A DNA stretch of 64,000 bases, from the NCBI RefSeq assembly GCF_037975245.1, contig NC_092576.1, positions 13,248,611 to 13,312,610 on the forward strand. The letters are read 5' to 3'. A program made the translations under genes and the position numbers. Of this stretch, positions 59,173 to 64,000 are shown piece after piece. Each line of letters opens with the position of its first letter. Position 1 is the first letter of the stretch. The notes below the pieces were generated by a model. The model was not told the origin of the DNA and ran no database searches. It saw only the letters and a list, made by a program, of their open reading frames with translations. This stretch comes from Apostichopus japonicus (Eukaryota > Echinodermata > Holothuroidea > Aspidochirotida > Stichopodidae).

Positions 59173-59709
59173 GCACTTCATTTCAACAGCGGAGCACCCT
59201 TGAATGACATTCAACTTCATTTTTCCATGTGCAAAATTTGTAATGAATTGTATATAAATCATGTAATCAGTGTGTGAGCAGAGTAATTGACATTACTTAT
59301 CTCATTGCATACAAATGTTAATCCCCTTCCCCGTATCCCCTGTCCCACACCCTCCCTCACCCACCTTTCGCCGCAACTTCAATCCACGTCTTCTCCCTCT
59401 ATTAATGTACAACTATACCCTCATTTTGAAAGTAAATTACCCCTTCCCCTCTCTCTCTTTATATTTCTTTCTTTCTCTCTCTGTCTCTCTCTCTCTCCAA
59501 AGGTACTCTCCTCAGATGAAACCGAACAGGTCGGTAAAATCAGCAAGCAATGGTCAGGATACCTGAAGGAATCGTACACTAACGCCGACAACTTTGGTAT
59601 CCAATTCCCGATGAACTTAGAAGTGAAAACGAAGGCGATATTGATAGGGGCGCTCTTTCTAATTGATTTTATGTTCTTCGAAGAAAATCAGAACAATAAT
59701 CATAACTGA
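53873..59709 (+). CDS. Phospholipid scramblase, five coding exons, 275 aa
   Basis: Joined coding exons 53947-54066, 56026-56169, 57060-57295, 58817-58937 and 59503-59709 give 828 bases, 275 residues and a TGA stop; all introns are GT-AG and all phases agree. Scramblases are C-terminally anchored membrane proteins linked to calcium-dependent phospholipid movement. Residues 1-40 form a short Pro-containing N-terminus; 43-72 include [20 protein letters not shown], the usual start of the conserved domain. CCGPNRG is at 103-109, a Cys-rich palmitoylation-type cluster at 131-141 ([11 protein letters not shown]), and [10 protein letters not shown] at 155-164. [10 protein letters not shown] at 218-227 resembles the nuclear import signal of human PLSCR1. 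The EF-hand-like loop is at 234-245 and a membrane helix at about 252-266. Length is normal for the family (about 220-330). Both terminal acidic residues of the calcium loop are Asn. The orthology group is unresolved, so no symbol is given. Confidence 0.92.
53947..54066 (+). CDS. Scramblase coding exon 1
   Basis: ATG in a good start context (GACCATGG), 40 codons, ends TCC before donor GTAAGT. An in-frame TGA at 53884 lies upstream and no ATG comes between, which supports this start. The exon itself probably begins at 53873 after the acceptor TTAACACCCAG, so the gene would have a spliced 5' UTR. Confidence 0.8.
54067..56025 (+). other. Scramblase intron 1
   Basis: Donor GTAAGT, acceptor CGCTTCCTAG. 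Contains a G-run near 54990-55001, two partial SINE copies (55016-55325) and otherwise unremarkable AT-rich sequence. Confidence 0.75.
55016..55325 (-). mobile_element. Two adjacent partial SINE copies
   Basis: Copies at about 55016-55167 and 55168-55325 share GGTCCCCATGT, AAGAGAGGCA and AGATAAAGTGCCTTGCC. Each ends in a tRNA-like head on the minus strand with anticodon-like context GGACTTGTGAT and B-box-like GGTTCGAG. They are related to the SINE at 46141-46450. Confidence 0.6.
56026..56169 (+). CDS. Scramblase coding exon 2
   Basis: 48 codons, phase 0 at both ends; acceptor CTTCCTAG, donor GTACGT. Encodes [20 protein letters not shown] and the following helix-like segment to KNILGQQ. Confidence 0.92.
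56740..56838. repeat. Near-perfect 48-bp inverted repeat (hairpin) in intron 2
   Basis: Arms 56740-56787 and 56791-56838 are separated by only three bases (TAT). They differ at two positions; in the sense-strand RNA both become G-U wobble pairs, so a plus-strand transcript could form an unbroken 48-bp hairpin. The left arm begins GAAGTTTTTTCACTGTTCTT. Confidence 0.9.
56841..56911 (-). tRNA. tRNA-like gene or tRNA-derived pseudogene, anticodon-like ACA
   Basis: The minus strand folds as a 71-base cloverleaf. The acceptor stem GCGTCCA/TGGAGGC has one mismatch. The D arm carries AGTGGTT in its loop. The anticodon stem TCCGC/GCGGG encloses loop GTACAGA, anticodon ACA. The variable loop is four bases and the T arm is a perfect CCGGG TTCGAAT CCCGG. 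A-box and B-box are well preserved. ACA (Cys, UGU) is not a normal animal tRNA anticodon, since tRNA-Cys uses GCA, and the D stem is imperfect. A SINE head or pseudogene is therefore more likely than a working tRNA. It starts two bases after the hairpin. Confidence 0.5.
56948..57015. repeat. (TA)n microsatellite
   Basis: Alternating TA tract in intron 2, close to the exon 3 acceptor. Confidence 0.95.
57060..57295 (+). CDS. Scramblase coding exon 3
   Basis: 78 codons plus AG of a split Arg codon (phase 2 at its end); acceptor TTAATTTAG, donor GTATAT. Begins [20 protein letters not shown] and ends NPIGYVLQ. Holds the cysteine cluster. Confidence 0.92.
57296..58816 (+). other. Scramblase intron 3
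   Basis: Donor GTATAT, acceptor CGTTCTGCAG. Contains a TA tract at about 57457-57514, a C/T/G homopolymer patch at 57620-57664, and no other recognised feature. Confidence 0.75.
58817..58937 (+). CDS. Scramblase coding exon 4
   Basis: One base completes the split Arg codon and 40 codons follow, from [20 protein letters not shown] to DDVEFQ; donor GTAAGT, phase 0 at its end. Confidence 0.92.
58938..59502 (+). other. Scramblase intron 4
   Basis: Donor GTAAGT; the acceptor is preceded by a long CT-rich tract (TCTCTCTCTCTCCAAAG). A poly-T run lies at about 59144-59172. Confidence 0.8.
59503..59709 (+). CDS. Scramblase coding exon 5 (terminal)
   Basis: 68 codons and TGA. Encodes [20 protein letters not shown], the calcium-loop segment [12 protein letters not shown], and the membrane segment [15 protein letters not shown], then a short hydrophilic tail. 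I found no clear AATAAA just downstream. Confidence 0.92.
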   Translation, partial: VLSSDETEQVGKISKQWSGYLKESYTNADNFGIQFPMNLEVKTKAILIGALFLIDFMFFEENQNNNHN

Positions 59710-62480
59710 AGAATGTTTTAAACAAAGTCCCAAAGCACTCAGGATCTATTTGTATTGAGGTAAACTTTCTGATTTACACCCCTGTCACCACACACCTCCC
59801 CTTTTCAAATCGAATCACATGACCTACTGCCCCCTCCATTATTTGTCCCACTTCAGATTGAAACCCTCCCGTATCGTTAAAAGTAAATCTATATGTCATA
59901 CCAGCTTTTTAGATTCCTACATATGAATGAACCAACATTTCCCGCAACATAAATCTAGGTTCCGTATGCATTTTTTAAAGAGTGTCATGTCACCAACAAT
60001 GTAAGCCTACATATTGTAATTATACACGAATATCCAGATAATTTTATGTAACCTGTCTATGTTATGCAATTTCCACTTTTATGTTATGTTCTGTTTATTT
60101 ATGCATATATGTAAAGATCAACATTGCATTTTCACCGTATTTATAAAGTCGTATTAATTATATTTGCATATTTCAAATATCATCATTGTTAATGTTATAT
60201 GAACATAATGTCAATGAATTTAGCTACGTTTCCCGTTTAAGAACCCGTTTGACTTCACTAGCTTGGAGGATGGCGTAAGCTCTGGTGACGGAAAGATGAA
60301 GGGGGGGGGGGGGTGGTTGGGCGCGAGGAAACTGGACCCCTGCCTTGCTTTAGAACCCCGGTGTAGTGTTGGCGACTGAAACCCTTACACGGGGACAGCA
60401 GATTGACCGTAAGGGTTCTCTGATGAATTTACCAGGGAGTGGTGTTGCCAGGTCTGAGACAGCGCCACGACTTAAGTCAATGCCCCCCCCCCCCCCTTCA
60501 CCGTAAATCGATGCATACATCTAACAAATGCATACGACTTTCAAGTTCATTGTACTCAATAGCTTCATTCTCACATAATATACGTGAGTTAATTAGATAT
60601 GTATATATACATATTTTAATATTTTTAAAGTCTATAGAGTCAGAGAAGCTAATGTTTAAGGTGACATTTATTGTTATATGTTTAAAGAGCTACTGAACGT
60701 TAGTAGCTTAAGTTTTGAAAAAAAATATTCAAAACTCAACAGTTGCTTACGGAGACTCTTTTACACCAAAACATGTCTCTTTTACCATGAAGGATACATA
60801 CATTAACGTATTATAACCTAAGTATCTTACGTATGTGAGTGCAAGGTCGATGATGACGTCACACCTCCGGTATATAGGGCAATTTATTTCATATTGCTTT
60901 ATTCTATTCTTTTATAACTTCCTGTTTATAAGCCTAACTCTATTTTTGTTTCTTTCTATACATTTTGCTGAAACTACAATACCACGCCATGTTTTTCATT
61001 GAAAAGTTTTGTAATGCATTTCACAGAAATCGTGGAAATTAATTTACCTTTCACGTGCTTTTCTTTGAGTCTTGCGATTTACGTTCCGAGGGGATACGGG
61101 GAGATATAGGTTTCGAGGCTAACGGTATAATTGACATTAAACTAAGTTATCCAGCAGGGCTTCTTGTAATCACCATGTTTGCACTATGGGAGGGGGAGAG
61201 ATGTCGTCGAGGGAAGGGGTGCATGGTTAAATTGAGAAATTTTCGTAAAATGTAAGCTGCTATATTTTGCAAACTTTGGAAACAATGTTGAAGAATAAAC
61301 CCGAAACAAATGAGATCAAATTCTCCATGTCAGATACTTAAAAAAAAAATAATAATATTACTCCAAAAGGAGATGAAACAATCCATGTCCGATATCTAAG
61401 AAAGAGAAATTACTATTACTCTAAAAAAGGAGATACAATACTTCATGTCCGATGCCAAAAAAACAACACGCAAAATATTATCATAAAAACAGAACCAATT
61501 GTGATTTAAATACAATTGAAAAACCAGCTGAACTCCCTAACCTATGCCAACCTGTTACCATTGTTAAAACTATGAACTATTATACAAATAATGAATGGTT
61601 TCCATTCGTGCAATAGTGCAAATATTTCATGAGTTGAAAGATGGAATGTTCCATTCAACGAGGCGCAGCCTAGTTAAATGGAACAAATTACATCTTTCAA
61701 CGAATGGTTTCTCTGCTCTCTTACCATTGAAAAAAGTGCTACCAAAAAAGGTATAACCCATGGTTCTATTTCATAGATTGGAATAGAGCGGATTTTGCAT
61801 GCAATCAACGAGCAATTGACCAATCAAATGACCAGAATACAATTAGGTGTTGTATAAACACTATTATTATTATATTTTGGGTAGCCTATCAGTTTGTTCG
61901 CCAGTGGATGGGACAGGGCCAGTGAGCCTATACATGATTTTATTTCTGGAGAGGCTAACGCCATACTTCCACTCTCCCCTCCCACCACGAAGTATAGTTT
62001 CTTGTGCCTCTGTAGTCAAGTCACATAAAGTGAGACAATAGTCTGAAAAAGATGTATAACCCACCGATAAGACGAAAAGTCGTGGAACTGGTTCCCAACA
62101 CACTGAATGACTGATAAGCGCACACAACGACTATACGGTATCTTCTGTTCACAACCCATGTATGTTACATGCAAAAATTATTTCACCGTTATTGGCTACA
62201 ATTTTATGAAATTTTACAGCTTTAAAGCCGTGAACCATCGCCCACTGCCGACTGCCAGTCGGAGGAAACCATTTCTATTGAGTTTGATCATTCGTAGTGT
62301 TAGGGACATTCATAGGATATTCCCCGAATATTCACAATTTGTCTACGATACAACGGTCGAGCAGTTGAATCAGATCGCATGCTGCCAAGCCCTTGTGCGG
62401 CTGGCTTTACACCTAAACAGTCTTTGCAGAAAATATTCAGCCACCCCTCCAATATATATATATATATATAATTTAGTTTG
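59710..62480. other. 3' flank of the scramblase gene; no second gene recognised
   Basis: Starts with the 3' UTR. Contains a G-run at about 60301-60312, a C-run at about 60482-60496, an inverted repeat at 61633-61701 and a short TA tract at about 62451-62470. Open frames here are short and unconvincing. Confidence 0.5.
61633..61701. repeat. Imperfect inverted repeat, arms of 27-29 bp
   Basis: GTTGAAAGATGGAATGTTCC at 61633 is mirrored by GGAACAAATTACATCTTTCA ending near 61700, around a short centre containing GAGGCGCAGCC. Looks like a fold-back or MITE remnant. Confidence 0.65.
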
Positions 62481-62542
62481 AAATTAACGTTTTTTGTCAA
62501 AATGGATGCGGCTGGAAACTGGACATCGTTTACACACCAAAG

Positions 62543-62734
62543 GTACTCTCCTCAGATGAGATCGAACAGGTCGGTGACATCAACAAGCAATGGTCAGGAT
62601 AATACGTTAAGGAAGCGTATACTGACGCCGACAACTTTGGTATCCAATTCCCGACGAACTTAGAAGTGAAAACGAAGGCGATATTGATAGGGGCGCTCTT
62701 GCTAATTGATTTTATGTTCTTCGAAAATATTTGA
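62543..62734 (+). pseudogene. Duplicated scramblase last exon with an in-frame stop
   Basis: Closely similar to exon 5 (59503-59709), with homology starting at CCAAAG before the exon and continuing into the 3' UTR (GAAGAATGTTTTAAACAAAG). The frame reads VLSSDEIEQVGDINKQWSG, then TAA, then [20 protein letters not shown], the membrane segment and ENI before a TGA at 62732-62734. The TAA arises where three bases are gained relative to the parent exon. The pyrimidine tract of the parent acceptor is missing. No other scramblase exon lies near, so this is most likely a partial duplicate. Confidence 0.8.
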
Positions 62735-63815
62735 AGAATGTTTTAAACAAAGCCCCAAAAAATACTTTTCGTAAAAGAAAACTGTTCATGCAATAGATTC
62801 TAAACCAACTGCAAATATTAAGACATTGTAATCCACTCTTCTATCGCTAGCCGCTTTAAAATACACACTGCAAGTCGAGGAAAACGCTACTTTGTGATTT
62901 TTTTGGTTTATCTTTAAACAGGTGCGGCGGAGTTATGTCCTTTATGAGGGTTGGATAAGGCAGCATTAGTAACTTAGTTTCTACAATGTCTCTTCTGTGG
63001 ATTTACATTCCACTGTGTCATGATCAGTTGAGCAGAGTAGTAGGAATGTTTCGTCTTTAATTCCACAGTTTACCCAGTGATGTTTAGGTTGGTCTCTAAT
63101 GCAGGTGTTGGTTTTACATGTAAAAAGAAATGAATAGTTTGTGAATAAATGATTTTTAGGAAAGCATGGATATGTAGTACACTATCATTTCATGTTTGTG
63201 CAATTTCGATGCAGAGAGGTGCACAGGAATGCATTCCTATACGGAGCTTTGAATTTTGTTTTGATGTTTAGTGTTTATATAATTATTTATGCAGTGCCTT
63301 ATGCTAGAGTTAAATCCTATATAATGGTGAAATGATTGGGACTATATTCAAACAATGGCCTTTTATGACACCCAAACGATCTTTTGAGCGCAAGTTCTTG
63401 ATCACATATACATCTAAATAGACAGTATCGGTACTGTGTATACACAGACAGGTAGACATACAAACAGAGAGACACATGCAGAGAGAGGGGTAGTTGGCAT
63501 GCACCATCACAGCTCACACTAGCATATTATCAAGCCTCAATTCAAAGAAAATTAATGGTTGTCCATTGGAGAATTAGTGTCTTGTTTGGTTGTCCAAAGG
63601 AGACATTTGCTGTTGAAGAGGACATTATATGTTTACACTTTGTTCAATAGTTCCTTCTGTTTTATTGTTTTTTAAATGTCAGAAATACATGAGAAACAGT
63701 TTCTGTCGGTTGTCCATCACCTATTTGTAATATTAGTGACCAATGGATGATCGTAATACGGAGCCCTGACTGAACTTGTGTGACCTAACAAGTAAGAACA
63801 CTGATATGAACACTG
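62735..63815. other. No recognised feature beyond the duplicate's 3' end
   Basis: The first few dozen bases still match the scramblase 3' UTR. The rest is AT-rich and without a recognised gene. Confidence 0.5.
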
Positions 63816-64000
63816 ATGAACACTGATGGATGGATAGATAGATGGATTCATGGATGGATAGATGGATGGATAGATGGATGGATAGATGGATGGATGGATA
63901 GATGGATAGATGGATGGACAGGTGGATAGATGGATAGATGGATGGATGGATAGATAGATGGATAGATGGATGGATAGATGGATAGATGGATAGATGGATG
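63816..64000. repeat. GATG/GATA tetranucleotide array, continues past the right edge
   Basis: GATGGATA-type tandem repeats, purine-rich on the plus strand, preceded by a short ACACTGATGA repeat. Confidence 0.95.

Overview
This is animal (metazoan) nuclear DNA, about 64 kb, poor in genes and very rich in repeats. The only clear complete gene is a five-coding-exon phospholipid scramblase with GT-AG introns. Together with tRNA-derived SINE-like repeats, hAT and TA-flanked MITE-like elements and a Tx1/L1-like LINE, it points to a marine invertebrate, possibly an echinoderm-type deuterostome. That placement rests on general resemblance, not on a search. There are no bacterial operons, CRISPR arrays or rRNA genes.

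Layout. 1-294 (minus) is the 5' end of an unrecognised gene for a probable secreted protein that runs off the left edge; a TATA-like box lies upstream of it. 663-1032 is a hAT-type MITE with an 8-bp target duplication. 1236-2544 is a dispersed repeat dense in AGGTCA half-sites. 2545-29798 is a 27-kb CpG-rich satellite built from 13-bp CCCG-N5-CGGG modules in both orientations. The monomer is roughly 330 bp, with higher-order copies of 940 bp (three) and about 5.4 kb (two). Two truncated copies of one LINE sit in the array in opposite orientations at the same satellite word. 29799-32072 holds two TTTACC-type minisatellites separated by a SINE-like insertion with 11-bp target duplications. 32074-33320 (minus) is a frameshifted LINE ORF1 with a zinc knuckle.

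33321-53872 is AT-rich and has no gene I can support. It carries dispersed repeats, tRNA-like SINE pieces, a hammerhead-like insertion with 14-bp target duplications, a 185-bp triplicate, two TIR elements (49435-49786 and 52067-53208) and TA arrays.

53873-59709 (plus) is the scramblase gene (275 aa). Its introns contain two SINE copies, a near-perfect 48-bp fold-back hairpin, and a tRNA-like sequence two bases from that hairpin on the opposite strand. A second copy of its last exon, with an in-frame stop, lies at 62543-62734. The window ends inside a GATG/GATA tetranucleotide array.

The most unusual feature is the satellite and LINE pair. The LINE enters the same satellite position twice with independent 5' truncations, and its 3' UTR carries its own CCCG-N5-CGGG module. 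This suggests a satellite-specific retrotransposon.
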